NCBI GenBank assembly: GCA_024763495.1
Contig: JANTFJ010000053.1
Span: 1 to 11,200 of the forward strand
DNA length: 11,200 nucleotides
Direction of reading: 5' to 3'
Origin: Desulfobulbaceae bacterium
GTDB taxonomy: Bacteria > Desulfobacterota > Desulfobulbia > Desulfobulbales > SURF-16
Shown here: positions 1-6,918 of the stretch, piece after piece
Layout of the letters: each line of letters starts with the position of its first letter
Position numbering within the stretch: the stretch's first letter is position 1
The notes under the pieces: generated by a model
The model's input: the letters and a program-made list of their open reading frames with translations, nothing else
What the model was told of the DNA's origin: nothing
The model's database searches: none
Program-made: the position numbers and the translations under genes

Positions 1-194
1 CCCGCACCGTGCTGCCCAACTCCTGCAAAACCGAACTGATTGTCTATGCCAATCTCAAGCAGTGGCATCATATGTTCCGGCTGCGCACCTCAAAGGGCGC
101 CGACCCTTCCATGCGCGAAGTGATGATTCCCCTGCTGCGGGATTTTCAGCAGCTTTTTCCCGCCTCTTTTACCGATATTGTTGCCGCTGAGTAA
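1..194 (+). CDS. thyX: Flavin-dependent thymidylate synthase ThyX, C-terminal fragment
   Basis: This is the 3' end of a gene that starts before the window; 63 residues are readable in the frame whose codons begin at position 3. ThyX makes dTMP from dUMP using FAD, NADPH and methylene-tetrahydrofolate, replacing ThyA in many bacteria. The visible part carries the conserved C-terminal block of the family: RTVLPNS.KTEL, followed by NLKQW.HMFRLRT.KGADPSMREV, which in ThyX contributes to the dUMP and active-site surface. The ThyX signature RHRxxS lies upstream and cannot be seen. The stop TAA (192-194) overlaps the first bases of a GTAACT repeat terminus, so the last residues may have been altered by insertion of that element. 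The identification rests on motif recall for this fragment and is fairly secure. Confidence 0.85.
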   Translation, partial: RTVLPNSCKTELIVYANLKQWHHMFRLRTSKGADPSMREVMIPLLRDFQQLFPASFTDIVAAE

Positions 195-255
195 CTATTT
201 GAACCGTTACAGGTCGGTGGTTTGGGCAGTTTTTCGCCCCTACCTGAATAGTTAC
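191..255. repeat. Short inverted-repeat element next to the thyX stop
   Basis: The stretch begins GTAACTATTT and ends GAATAGTTAC; the ends are inverted copies matching at 9 of 10 positions. An additional TGAACCGTTAC copy lies just inside the left end (200-210). The same terminal motif recurs in most gaps of this window. The left end supplies the TAA of thyX. No transposase and no clear target duplication are visible. It is best read as a small non-autonomous repeat. Confidence 0.5.
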
Positions 256-295
256 AAAGGGGGTAGAGAAGGGTAGCTTTTACCCAACCCGAATA

Positions 296-480
296 GTAAC
301 TACTCATGGGGTAAGCACCTAGCCCAGATAAACTGGAAGAGAAATTAAGGCTCTGGACTCTGTTTAGTACTCGCTTGACGGTATTTGTAACTGCTCGGAG
401 CCTGCGCTTACCTGCACCCTGTAACCAGTTACAATTACAGGGGTTAGCAAAGTTAGGACGCTTACCCCATGAGTAGTTAC
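296..480. repeat. 185-bp element with perfect 21-bp terminal inverted repeats
   Basis: The left arm (296-316) reads GTAACTACTC, then ATGGGGTAAGC; the right arm (460-480) is its exact complement over all 21 bases. Between the arms lie a GTAACTGCTC copy (387-396) and the palindrome-like GTAACCAGTTAC (421-432). The segment 415-465 is clearly related to 11105-11155 at the other end of the window, so this is a dispersed family and not a local hairpin. No coding sequence fits inside. I see no matching target-site duplication at the two outer edges. A miniature inverted-repeat element is the best call; a folded RNA is an alternative. Confidence 0.65.
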
Positions 481-489
481 GAAAAAAAG

Positions 490-541
490 TTGAAAATAAA
501 AAAAGCCGTCTTAAGGAGGTGTCAACTCCTTAGACGGCTTT
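490..541 (-). terminator. Rho-independent terminator of the tRNA-Lys/tRNA-Glu unit
   Basis: A long stem pairs AAAGCCGTCT-AAGGAG (502-518, one bulged T) with CTCCTTAGACGGCTTT (526-541). Read on the minus strand, the stem is followed by a run of eight T and then ATTTT (complement of 490-504), which fits termination of transcripts coming from the two tRNA genes. The plus-strand side has only a short T run, so it would be a weaker terminator for thyX. Confidence 0.8.
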
Positions 542-654
542 ATGGGTCAAGAGAGAAAGATTTACCGTAACTTCTCAGTGAACACGCCGAAACGAACAAA
601 TCTGGGGCACTATCCGAACATTTTATTAACTATTCGTTTTCTCTCTGTTGTAAT

Positions 655-732
655 TGGCGTCCCCAACCGGATTTGAACCGGTGCTGCCGGCGTGAAAGGC
701 CGGTGTCCTGGACCTGACTAGACGATGGGGAC
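655..732 (-). tRNA. tRNA-Glu (anticodon UUC)
   Basis: The minus strand reads GTCCCCATCGTCTAG at the 5' end and closes with TGGGGAC, G73 and an encoded CCA (655-657). The anticodon arm CCGGCCT-TTC-ACGCCGG places UUC in the loop, decoding Glu. The T arm is ACCGGTTCAAATCCGGT. Acceptor pairing is complete. It lies 4 bp after tRNA-Lys on the same strand, so the pair is probably one transcript that ends at the hairpin near 502-541. Confidence 0.95.
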
Positions 733-736
733 TTTT

Positions 737-812
737 TGGTGGGTCGTGCGCGGCTCGAACGCGCGACTCTCTGCTTAAAAGGCAGATACTCTACCTACTG
801 AGTTAACGACCC
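737..812 (-). tRNA. tRNA-Lys (anticodon UUU)
   Basis: The minus strand begins GGGTCGTTAACTCAG and ends ACGACCC, A73 and an encoded CCA (737-739). The anticodon stem-loop CTGCCT-TTT-AAGCAG gives anticodon UUU for Lys. The T arm is CGCGCGTTCGAGCCGCG. It is the first gene of the tRNA-Lys/tRNA-Glu unit and has a good promoter-like sequence directly upstream. Confidence 0.95.
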
Positions 813-828
813 AACGGGTGAAACAGAT

Positions 829-857
829 TTTTTACAATAATCTTTGCCTGCTGTCAA
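829..857 (-). promoter_or_regulatory. Predicted sigma-70 promoter of the tRNA-Lys/tRNA-Glu unit
   Basis: On the minus strand a perfect -35 box TTGACA (complement of 852-857) is followed after 17 bp by TAAAAA (complement of 829-834), a 4 of 6 match to the -10 consensus. This would start transcription about 10 bp before the mature 5' end of tRNA-Lys at 812, a normal distance for a tRNA gene. Confidence 0.55.
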
Positions 858-926
858 GAAAGTATTGTCAGATTATAAAAAATCTTGTCGAGTCATTTTA
901 TGTTTGCTATCTTACATCCTAAAATT

Positions 927-1021
927 GTAACTATTCAGCCGCACTTCATCTGCAGGCGATAAATCGTCTTACAGCCGCGCCGGCCTTATCACGCCGAGCT
1001 AGAGTACATTTGAACAGTTAC
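927..1021. repeat. 95-bp inverted-repeat element
   Basis: The left end GTAACTATTCA (927-937) and right end TGAACAGTTAC (1011-1021) are inverted copies with 10 of 11 matches. The interior is more G/C-rich than its flanks and has no reading frame. The ends match the terminal motif found at 191, 296, 8196 and 11013. Confidence 0.55.
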
Positions 1022-1220
1022 TAAATTTAACCACTGACTTTTTTAATATGTAATAGCTGTAAGCTGATTAGTCAACTTTTTAATAAACTATTGCTGCTCG
1101 AGCAGGCTTAAATGGGCGAAGAAGTAAGCACCATTAAAAACAGGGCACAAACTTCGACTCCGCAGGGTACAGCTGAATAGTTCCCTTTTTAATAAATTTT
1201 TGCCAGGGAAAATTATATTT

Positions 1221-1826
1221 ATGGGTCTTCTAGCAAATTCCACCACATTTGTCCGCTACTCGGTCGAGGGCGATTTGACAGAAAATTTCTGGACGTTTGC
1301 TGCTGAGCAGATTGCCGCCCACAGCTTTCGAGACATTGACGACAGCTATGAAGAAATTTCTATCGGCTGGGTTTCTGTTTTAAATATGTTTGACGCTGAA
1401 TTTTCTTATGCCTCCTATGCTGCCGGGGATTATATTGTCCTGACCCTGCGGGTTGATGAAAGAAAAGTTTCACCACAGGCCTTGAAAAAATTCTGTCTCA
1501 AGGAAGAGGAGCGTTTGAAAAAAGAAAGGCAGATTCCTAAATTGAACAGAAGTCAGAAGCTGGAAATTAAAGATAATGTTAAACTTATGTTGACGAAAAA
1601 AGCCGTGCCCGTGCCGGCGACCTATGATTTGTGCTGGAATCTTGGGGATAATACCTTGTTTTTCTTTTCCACCAGCCAGAAAGCCCAGGAAATTCTTGAA
1701 GATTTTTTTAAAGAAACTTTTGGACTTAACCTGGCGCGGCAGATTCCCTATCTTATTGCTGAGCAATTGCTTGATCCTGCTGAGCATTCGGCCCTGGCAG
1801 ATATACGACCGGCCCTTTTCGTCTAG
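1221..1826 (+). CDS. rdgC: RdgC-like recombination-associated protein, N-terminal half (frame broken at 1826)
   Basis: RdgC is a ring-forming DNA-binding protein that limits RecA in the E. coli case. The 201-residue product shows the family order: MGLL start, a Y.V.G strand, SFR.ID followed by SIGWV, then LTLRVDERKVSPQALKK, a charged helical stretch KLNRSQKLEIKDNVKLML, and TYDLCWN...FFFSTSQKAQEILEDFF. ATG 1221 is preferred over TTG 1200 because MGLL is the usual start of this family's deltaproteobacterial branch, as I recall it; AGGGA lies about 11 bp upstream. The frame stops after ALFV, at roughly 60% of the expected length; the remainder continues one frame over (to 2463). Either this is a sequencing or assembly indel near the CCCTTTTC run at 1813-1820, a true frameshift, or two genes. 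No other frame-0 continuation exists. Confidence 0.7.
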   Translation: MGLLANSTTFVRYSVEGDLTENFWTFAAEQIAAHSFRDIDDSYEEISIGWVSVLNMFDAEFSYASYAAGDYIVLTLRVDERKVSPQALKKFCLKEEERLKKERQIPKLNRSQKLEIKDNVKLMLTKKAVPVPATYDLCWNLGDNTLFFFSTSQKAQEILEDFFKETFGLNLARQIPYLIAEQLLDPAEHSALADIRPALFV

Positions 1827-1929
1827 GAGGCTGTCCAATAATACCCTTTCCGCGAAGTCCCGTACCTCGTTTATCTGCTCTGGGACAACCTTCCAGGAGC
1901 GTTTACTCTTTAGCCATCAGGAAAAATAT

Positions 1930-2463
1930 ATGGATTTGGTCGACTTAATAGCTGAAAAAAAATTTCTGGGCCAGGAATTTCTGACCTGGCTCTGGTTCAA
2001 AAGTGAAGAGCGCGGTGGGGTGGTCGAATTGCCGGGCAGCGGTGATATAGTGGTTGTTTTTGAAAAACATATGCTGCTCGAATTCGGCGAGGGCGAGGCC
2101 TTTGAGAAAATTGTCTGCCAGGGGTTACAGGCGGAATTAAATGAGGCCCGTACCGGTTTGAGGATGGGGAAAAAACTTGAGCAGGCCAGGATTCATCTGG
2201 CCCAGGGTGATTATGAATGGCACCTGACTTTAAAGGGGAGTCTTTTTGAGTACCGCAGTGTGAAGTCGCCGAAAACCATGAGTGCCGGTGATGAAAGTGA
2301 TGATCCCCAGGCCGCTGAGGGCAGGATTCTTGAACGTGTCGGCTTACTGGAAACAGTAAGCCGGATAATTGATGAATTGTTCCGTCTTTTTTTGCAGATC
2401 AGGATCGGCACGCAGTGGCCGGCAGAGGTGGATAAATTAAAAAACTGGATTCAGGAGAAATAG
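1930..2463 (+). CDS. RdgC-like protein, C-terminal half (shifted frame)
   Basis: This frame is shifted by +1 relative to the N-terminal half and is open from before the junction to 2463. It carries the second half expected of the same family: KKFLGQEFLTWLWFKSEE, then VVVFEKHMLLEFGEGEAFEKIVCQG, LNEARTGLRMGKKLEQARIHLAQGDYEWHLTLKG, and a C-terminal helical region. If made separately it would start at ATG 1930, with CAGGA about 8 bp upstream, giving 177 residues; if joined, translation would have to slip near 1820-1826. Residues 1827-1929 in this frame are Ser/Thr-rich and look less conserved, as the linker between the halves normally is. It ends 4 bp before gatB and its 3' end contains the gatB ribosome binding site. 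Confidence 0.6.
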   Translation: MDLVDLIAEKKFLGQEFLTWLWFKSEERGGVVELPGSGDIVVVFEKHMLLEFGEGEAFEKIVCQGLQAELNEARTGLRMGKKLEQARIHLAQGDYEWHLTLKGSLFEYRSVKSPKTMSAGDESDDPQAAEGRILERVGLLETVSRIIDELFRLFLQIRIGTQWPAEVDKLKNWIQEK

Positions 2464-2467
2464 ATTC

Positions 2468-3901
2468 ATGGAATTTGAAACCGTGATCGGGCTTGAAGTT
2501 CACGCCCAGCTGAAAACAAAGAGTAAGATTTTCTGTGGATGCACAACTGCGTTTGGTAATCCACCTAACAGTAATACTTGTCCGGTCTGCCTGGGAATGC
2601 CCGGAGTTCTGCCGGTTTTAAATAAAACAGTGGTTGAATATGCCTTAAAAATGGCATTTGCCACAAATTGTGTAATAAATCGACGCAATCAGTTTGCCCG
2701 CAAAAATTATTTTTATCCTGATCTGCCCAAGGGGTACCAGATTTCCCAGTTTGAATTGCCTGTTGCCGAGCATGGTTATGTGGACATTGAGGTAGACGGC
2801 AATATAAGCCGTATCGGCCTGACCCGTATTCACATGGAGGAAGATGCCGGAAAACTGGTACACGACAACCATGAGCCCCGCAGTTATGTTGATTTAAACC
2901 GCACCGGCACCCCGCTTATTGAAATTGTCAGTGAACCGGATATCCGTACTCCCCAGGGGGCTGCCGCTTATCTGCGTAAGCTGCACGCCATTCTTCGTTA
3001 TCTTGACATCTGTGACGGTAATATGCAGGAGGGCAGTTTTCGTTGTGATGCCAATATTTCGCTGCGTCCGGCAGGCCGGGAAGAGTTTGGTACCAGAACT
3101 GAACTGAAAAACATGAATTCATTTAAAAATGTCCAACGTGCCCTGGAATACGAAGTGCGTCGCCAGCGCGATATCCTGCTTGACGGCGGGGAGATAATCC
3201 AGCAGACCCTGCTCTGGGATGCTGATCGTAATGTAACCAGTTCCATGCGCAGTAAAGAAGAGGCCCATGATTATCGTTATTTCCCTGATCCTGATCTGAT
3301 CCCGGTGGTGATTGATGATAACTGGTTGAAACAGGTCGAAGACAGCCTGCCGGAACTCCCGGAACAGAAAAGAGCCAGGTTTGTTGATGAATTTGGTTTG
3401 CCGGATTATGACGCTGATATTATAACTTCTTCCCGGGAACTTGCTGACTATTTCGAAATCGCGGTGAAAATTTTCCCCCGGCCCAAGAAGATAAGCAACT
3501 GGATGATGACTGAGTTAATGCGGGAAATGAAAGGTGAGGACGGAATTAATATCCAGGAATGCCCGGTTTCTCCCGAACATCTCGCGGAGCTGTTGATCAT
3601 GATTGACAAGGGCGCAATCAGCGGCAAGATCGGCAAAACCGTGTTTGCTGAGATGATGACTACCGGAAAAGATCCCCAGGGTATTGTTAAGGAAAAAAAT
3701 CTGGTACAGATGAGCGATGAGGGTGATCTGCTAAAACTTATCCAGGAAATTATGACTGACAATCCAGCCCAGGTTACCCAGTTCAAAGAAGGTAAAACCA
3801 AGGTTATGGGCTTTTTTGTCGGCCAGTTGATGAAAAAAACCAGGGGTAAAGCCAATCCTCAGCTGGCTAATCAGCTTTTTTCCCGGGAATTAAAAAAATA
3901 A
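2468..3901 (+). CDS. gatB: Aspartyl/glutamyl-tRNA amidotransferase subunit B
   Basis: GatB is the kinase and transamidase subunit of GatCAB, which converts misacylated Glu-tRNA(Gln) and/or Asp-tRNA(Asn) to the correct amide with ammonia delivered from GatA. The 477 residues match the normal length. The N-terminal catalytic domain starts FETVIGLEVHAQL and contains the cysteine pairs FCGC and CPVCLGMPGVLPVLN of a zinc site, then NQFARKNYFYPDLPKGYQISQ, RIHMEEDAGKL and SYVDLNRTGTPLIEIVSEPD. The cradle follows with EGSFRCDANISLRP and ELKNMNSFKNVQRALEYE. The YqeY-like tail domain (about residues 330-476) ends FFVGQLMKKTRGKANPQL. A good AGGAG (2454-2458) precedes ATG 2468. gatA and gatC are not adjacent, which is common. 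The start is 4 bp after the RdgC-like C-terminal half, so co-transcription is likely. Confidence 0.97.
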   Translation: MEFETVIGLEVHAQLKTKSKIFCGCTTAFGNPPNSNTCPVCLGMPGVLPVLNKTVVEYALKMAFATNCVINRRNQFARKNYFYPDLPKGYQISQFELPVAEHGYVDIEVDGNISRIGLTRIHMEEDAGKLVHDNHEPRSYVDLNRTGTPLIEIVSEPDIRTPQGAAAYLRKLHAILRYLDICDGNMQEGSFRCDANISLRPAGREEFGTRTELKNMNSFKNVQRALEYEVRRQRDILLDGGEIIQQTLLWDADRNVTSSMRSKEEAHDYRYFPDPDLIPVVIDDNWLKQVEDSLPELPEQKRARFVDEFGLPDYDADIITSSRELADYFEIAVKIFPRPKKISNWMMTELMREMKGEDGINIQECPVSPEHLAELLIMIDKGAISGKIGKTVFAEMMTTGKDPQGIVKEKNLVQMSDEGDLLKLIQEIMTDNPAQVTQFKEGKTKVMGFFVGQLMKKTRGKANPQLANQLFSRELKK

Positions 3902-3911
3902 CCGGCAGCCA

Positions 3912-4634
3912 GTGCGGGAACTTTCGGAAAAAAAGGGCAGGGGCCATCGGCAGCGGCTGCGGGATAAATTTCTCAAGCGGGGTATTGACTCCTTAAATGA
4001 TGATGAGGTTCTGGAGTTGCTGCTTACCCTGGGAACTCCGCGTAAAGATTGTAAGAATGCGGCTCGTAGCCTGCTGGAGGAATTTAAATCACTGTCCGGT
4101 GTCCTGGACGCGGCCCCTGATGAACTTGTTCAGGTAAAAGGCATTGGGCAGCTCAACAGCTTTGCCATTCATTTTATTCAGAGTGTGGCCCGGCGTTACC
4201 TGGTTCAGCGTCTGGAAAATAAAGATTACCTGCGCTCTTCTAAAGAGGTGGCTGAATATCTCAATCATTCCATGCGTAATCTCCCGCGTGAGATTTTCAA
4301 GGTTATTCTTCTTGATGCCGGCTTTGCCATAATTACCACTAAAACTCTTTTTAAAGGAACTTTGTCGGCCAACACAATTTATCCGCGTGAGTTTATTAAA
4401 CTTATTCTTGATTATAATGCCGCAGCCGTTGTTGTTGCCCACAACCATCCATCCGGTCGTGTTGAGCCCTCTGAAGCAGACCTTAAATTGACCCGTAATC
4501 TTTTTCTGGCCTGCTGTGTGATGAATATCCAGTTACTCGATCACCTGATAATAGGCAGCAGTGCCATGCCATACAGTTTTGCCGATCATGGCCTGATGGC
4601 TGAGATTAAAAACGACTGCCGGACCCTGCTGTAA
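3912..4634 (+). CDS. radC: RadC family JAB1/MPN domain protein
   Basis: RadC proteins combine an N-terminal helix-hairpin-helix region with a C-terminal metal-dependent JAMM (MPN+) domain. Their true role is unsettled; the original link to DNA repair in E. coli was withdrawn. Here KGRGHRQRLRDKF opens the protein, VKGIGQ (residues 75-80) is the hairpin motif, and the JAMM signature is intact: H177-x-H179 in HNHPSG, S187 and D190, with a candidate glutamate at E127. Length 240 is near the usual 220-230. The start is GTG 3912; no strong Shine-Dalgarno is visible, which fits translational coupling to gatB ten bases upstream. Its stop overlaps the hemW start (TAATG). Confidence 0.93.
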   Translation: MRELSEKKGRGHRQRLRDKFLKRGIDSLNDDEVLELLLTLGTPRKDCKNAARSLLEEFKSLSGVLDAAPDELVQVKGIGQLNSFAIHFIQSVARRYLVQRLENKDYLRSSKEVAEYLNHSMRNLPREIFKVILLDAGFAIITTKTLFKGTLSANTIYPREFIKLILDYNAAAVVVAHNHPSGRVEPSEADLKLTRNLFLACCVMNIQLLDHLIIGSSAMPYSFADHGLMAEIKNDCRTLL

Positions 4635-5788
4635 TGAGGCAGGGGGCAAATAATCAGGCCGGTCTTTATATTCACATTCCTTTTTGTCTCAGCAAATGTC
4701 CTTATTGCGCCTTTAATTCATTTACCCCGGCTGATCAGGATACAACGGCCTATCTCAATGCGTTACACCTCCAGATGTGCCGCCTGGCAACCCATCCTCA
4801 AGTAGCAAAGCATGTTTTTTCGACAATTTTTGTCGGTGGCGGCACTCCGACAATCTATTCTGCTCAGCAGTTGACAGGGCTTATCTCTACTGCGCTTAAT
4901 TACTTCCAGTTCACCCCCCAGCCGGAAATTACGGTTGAAAGTAATCCCAACAGCCTTAACCTTGAATTGTTGACCTCGTTGCGCGAGGCAGGAGTTAATC
5001 GGCTCAGTATCGGGGTTCAGTCTTTTTCAGATAAACTTCTTGTCCGCCTGGGCCGCAGTCACAGTGTGAGCCAGGCTGAAAATGCCTTGGAAACGGCCAG
5101 AAAAGCCGGTTTTACCAATCTTAATATTGACCTGATGTACGGTCTGCCCGGCCAGGATTTTGAAGACTGGCGGCAAACCCTGGAAACTGCCTGCCAATAT
5201 AGGCCGGAACATCTTGCCGTTTATGAATTAACCGTGGAAGAAAAAACTCCTTTTGCGGAAATGGCAGCCGGCGGCATCCTTGATCTGCCGAATGAAGACG
5301 TGGTGGCTGACATGGCGGAATTAACTTTGCGGGTTTTATCTGGAGCTGGATTTGTCCGTTACGAAATTGCCAATTTCACTCAACCGGGGAAGGAATGTCG
5401 CCACAATATAAACTATTGGCAAAACGGCCAATACCTTGGCCTGGGAGCAGGCGCGGTTTCATATATTATGGGAAGCAGGATAAGCAATATCTGTGACCCT
5501 GGCAGTTTTGCCAGGCATGTTAAGGCTGATAATGACGGGTTTTGCTCAATAGAATGTCTGTGCCGGGAAAAAAGATTTCGGGAAACCGTTATAATGGGCC
5601 TGCGAATGACTAAGGGTCTGTCTCTTGTCTCTCTCCAGGAACGTTTTGACCTGGATCCCCGGGAATATTATGGGTCATCTCTCCGTAGATTGCAGGATAA
5701 CCATCTTGTTGAGATAACAGATGACAATATCTATATTCCAGCCAGGGCAATTGCCGTGGCTAACCAGGCCATGAAAGAGCTTGTATAG
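4634..5788 (+). CDS. hemW: Radical SAM heme chaperone HemW
   Basis: HemW is a radical SAM-type protein that binds heme and passes it to target proteins; it was long misnamed as oxygen-independent coproporphyrinogen III oxidase (HemN). The cluster motif is C18-x3-C22-x2-C25 followed by F27 (CLSKCPYCAF), which is the HemW pattern. Next come IFVGGGTPT, the TVESNPNSLN strand, NRLSIGVQSF, LGRSHS and NIDLMYGLPGQ, then the HemN C-terminal domain with ECRHNINYW..GQYLGLGAGAVSY. At 384 residues it has normal HemW length and lacks the long N-terminal extension of true HemN. Its ATG overlaps the radC stop by one base, so it is probably translated by coupling. Confidence 0.94.
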   Translation: MRQGANNQAGLYIHIPFCLSKCPYCAFNSFTPADQDTTAYLNALHLQMCRLATHPQVAKHVFSTIFVGGGTPTIYSAQQLTGLISTALNYFQFTPQPEITVESNPNSLNLELLTSLREAGVNRLSIGVQSFSDKLLVRLGRSHSVSQAENALETARKAGFTNLNIDLMYGLPGQDFEDWRQTLETACQYRPEHLAVYELTVEEKTPFAEMAAGGILDLPNEDVVADMAELTLRVLSGAGFVRYEIANFTQPGKECRHNINYWQNGQYLGLGAGAVSYIMGSRISNICDPGSFARHVKADNDGFCSIECLCREKRFRETVIMGLRMTKGLSLVSLQERFDLDPREYYGSSLRRLQDNHLVEITDDNIYIPARAIAVANQAMKELV

Positions 5789-5805
5789 TCGGCATAATTA
5801 AAAAG

Positions 5806-5822
5806 TTGGCAAATTTCTTGCT
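5806..5822 (+). promoter_or_regulatory. Candidate sigma-54 (RpoN) promoter
   Basis: The sequence TTGGCA-AATTTC-TTGCT places GG (5808-5809) and GC (5820-5821) exactly 12 bp apart, as in the -24/-12 consensus YTGGCACGNNNNTTGCW. Both core blocks, TGGCA and TTGC, are perfect; the CG between them is AA. A sigma-70 reading of the same region is possible (TTGGCA, 18 bp, TATTAT at 5830-5835). It lies 68 bp before the start of the small basic gene. No enhancer-binding protein or obvious upstream palindrome is seen nearby. Confidence 0.45.
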
Positions 5823-5889
5823 TATTTATTATTATTATTAAATTCAGGCAACTGTGCCGAAGTTTAATTGCCCCAGGAGGGATAAGCTG

Positions 5890-6180
5890 GTGGACGTTGT
5901 ATCGCAATCAAACAAAAGCATGAGTGAGAAGCGGGCTAAGATCCGAGCGGCCAAGTTATATTACGAAAGTAAAATCACTTGCTTGACCAGCAGACAGTTG
6001 CATCCGGATCTGATTCTTCTTGCCTGCAAAGACGCTCCAGTTGAAAAAGGTGACTTCAGTTCAAGCTGGTTACGAAAGCGTTATATAAAAAAATGTCTTA
6101 AATTTTATCAGAAAAAGTTAAAAGAACTTTTAAAACAGGAAAAAGAACTGGATGGAAAATCTTCTTTTTTTAATTTTTAA
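5890..6180 (+). CDS. Small basic hypothetical protein
   Basis: I do not recognise this gene. The frame is open from GTG 5854, but a perfect AGGAGG (5875-5880) sits 9 bp before GTG 5890, so that start is preferred and gives 96 residues; the longer form would have 108. The protein has no signal peptide or membrane segment. It has a middle part with ITCLTSRQLHPDLILLACKDAPVEKGDFSSSWLRKRYIKK and a strongly basic, helix-forming tail KCLKFYQKKLKELLKQEKEL that could form a coiled coil or bind nucleic acid. It is preceded by a sigma-54-like promoter and a TTATTA run, and stands apart from the hemW operon (101 bp gap). The strong ribosome site argues for a real gene; function is unknown. Confidence 0.6.
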   Translation: MDVVSQSNKSMSEKRAKIRAAKLYYESKITCLTSRQLHPDLILLACKDAPVEKGDFSSSWLRKRYIKKCLKFYQKKLKELLKQEKELDGKSSFFNF

Positions 6181-6207
6181 TTTTTATTTAAATTGTAGTG
6201 TTCCCCT

Positions 6208-6909
6208 GTGAGTAGCCCTTCTCCGCTTTCCGAATCAGTCCCGCCGTCTCCAGGAATTCATCGTCGTCTTTATGATTGGATGTTGAGCTGGGCTGATACG
6301 CCATATGGCCTGCCTGCTTTGGTGGTTATTTCATTCATGGAAAGCAGTTTTTTTCCTGTTCCCCCTGATATCCTGCTTATTGCCCTGGTTATGGGCGCGA
6401 CAAAGCGCTGGGCTAAAATCGCCTTCTGGTGTACCCTCGCATCGGTTATCGGTGGTCTGCTGGGATATGGTATTGGTGTTTTTGCCTGGAAAACCGCGGG
6501 AATATGGATTGTTACCCACATTACCCATGTGCAGCTGGTTCCGGTAGATGGCCGGGCCGATATAAGACTGCCGGCTTATATGATTAATTTTTTTGGCCCA
6601 GGCCTGGGAGGAGAATATCTTTTTCAGGTTTATGACCGCTGGAATGCCTGGATTGTTTTTGTTTTTGGCCTTACCCCTTTGCCCTACAAACTGGTTACCA
6701 TTACCGCTGGAGTAGCACGGGTAAATCTTGGCGTTTTTATTCTCGCCTCAATAGCGGCAAGATCATGCCGTTTTTTTTGCGTGGCCTGGGCCTTGAAAAA
6801 ATGGGGGGAACCTGCCAAGGATTTTATTGACCGCTATTTTAATCTGCTGTGTATTGCTTTTGTCATCCTGCTGGCCGGCGGTGCTGTTGTGGCGGGGTGT
6901 GTGCTGTAA
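6208..6909 (+). CDS. DedA/YqaA-type VTT domain inner-membrane protein
   Basis: The 233-residue product is a polytopic membrane protein of the DedA-like superfamily (SNARE-associated, VTT domain), closest to the YqaA branch. Members are linked to lipid flipping and membrane homeostasis, though the substrate of this branch is not established. Visible marks are LYDWMLSWADTPYGLPALVVISFMESSFFPVPPDILLIALVMG near the N-terminus (the F.E..FFP.PPD reentrant loop), then a glycine-rich helix IGGLLGYGIGVFAW, and TPLPYKLVTITAGVARVNL with AARSCRFF. The start is uncertain: GTG 6208 has no good ribosome site, and homologues typically begin near HRRLYDW, so about 18 N-terminal residues may be untranslated. 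It converges on pcm with only 9 bp between the two stop codons. Confidence 0.85.
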   Translation: MSSPSPLSESVPPSPGIHRRLYDWMLSWADTPYGLPALVVISFMESSFFPVPPDILLIALVMGATKRWAKIAFWCTLASVIGGLLGYGIGVFAWKTAGIWIVTHITHVQLVPVDGRADIRLPAYMINFFGPGLGGEYLFQVYDRWNAWIVFVFGLTPLPYKLVTITAGVARVNLGVFILASIAARSCRFFCVAWALKKWGEPAKDFIDRYFNLLCIAFVILLAGGAVVAGCVL

Positions 6910-6918
6910 TGGACGTTA

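Larger units (their letters stand above)
813..1220. other. Gene-free stretch between the tRNA promoter and the rdgC-like gene
   Basis: No convincing reading frame is present on either strand. Apart from the tRNA promoter and the element at 927-1021 it holds a 12-bp palindrome CTGCTCGAGCAG (1094-1105) and a partial repeat terminus TGAATAGTTCC (1174-1184). The last 30 bases before the rdgC start are A/T-rich. No clear sigma-70 promoter for the rdgC-gatB run could be picked out. Confidence 0.5.

Noticed and set aside
191..1021. CRISPR array
   Set aside because: The recurring GTAAC motifs are irregularly spaced, in both orientations, and differ in length; there are no uniform spacers or cas genes.
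1470..1929. Minus-strand frame across the rdgC break, with a protein-like stretch VVPEQINEVRDFAERVLLDS
   Set aside because: It runs antisense to well-conserved RdgC sequence, has no ribosome site, and uses codons unlike the neighbouring genes; I treat it as a shadow frame, not as an inverted segment.
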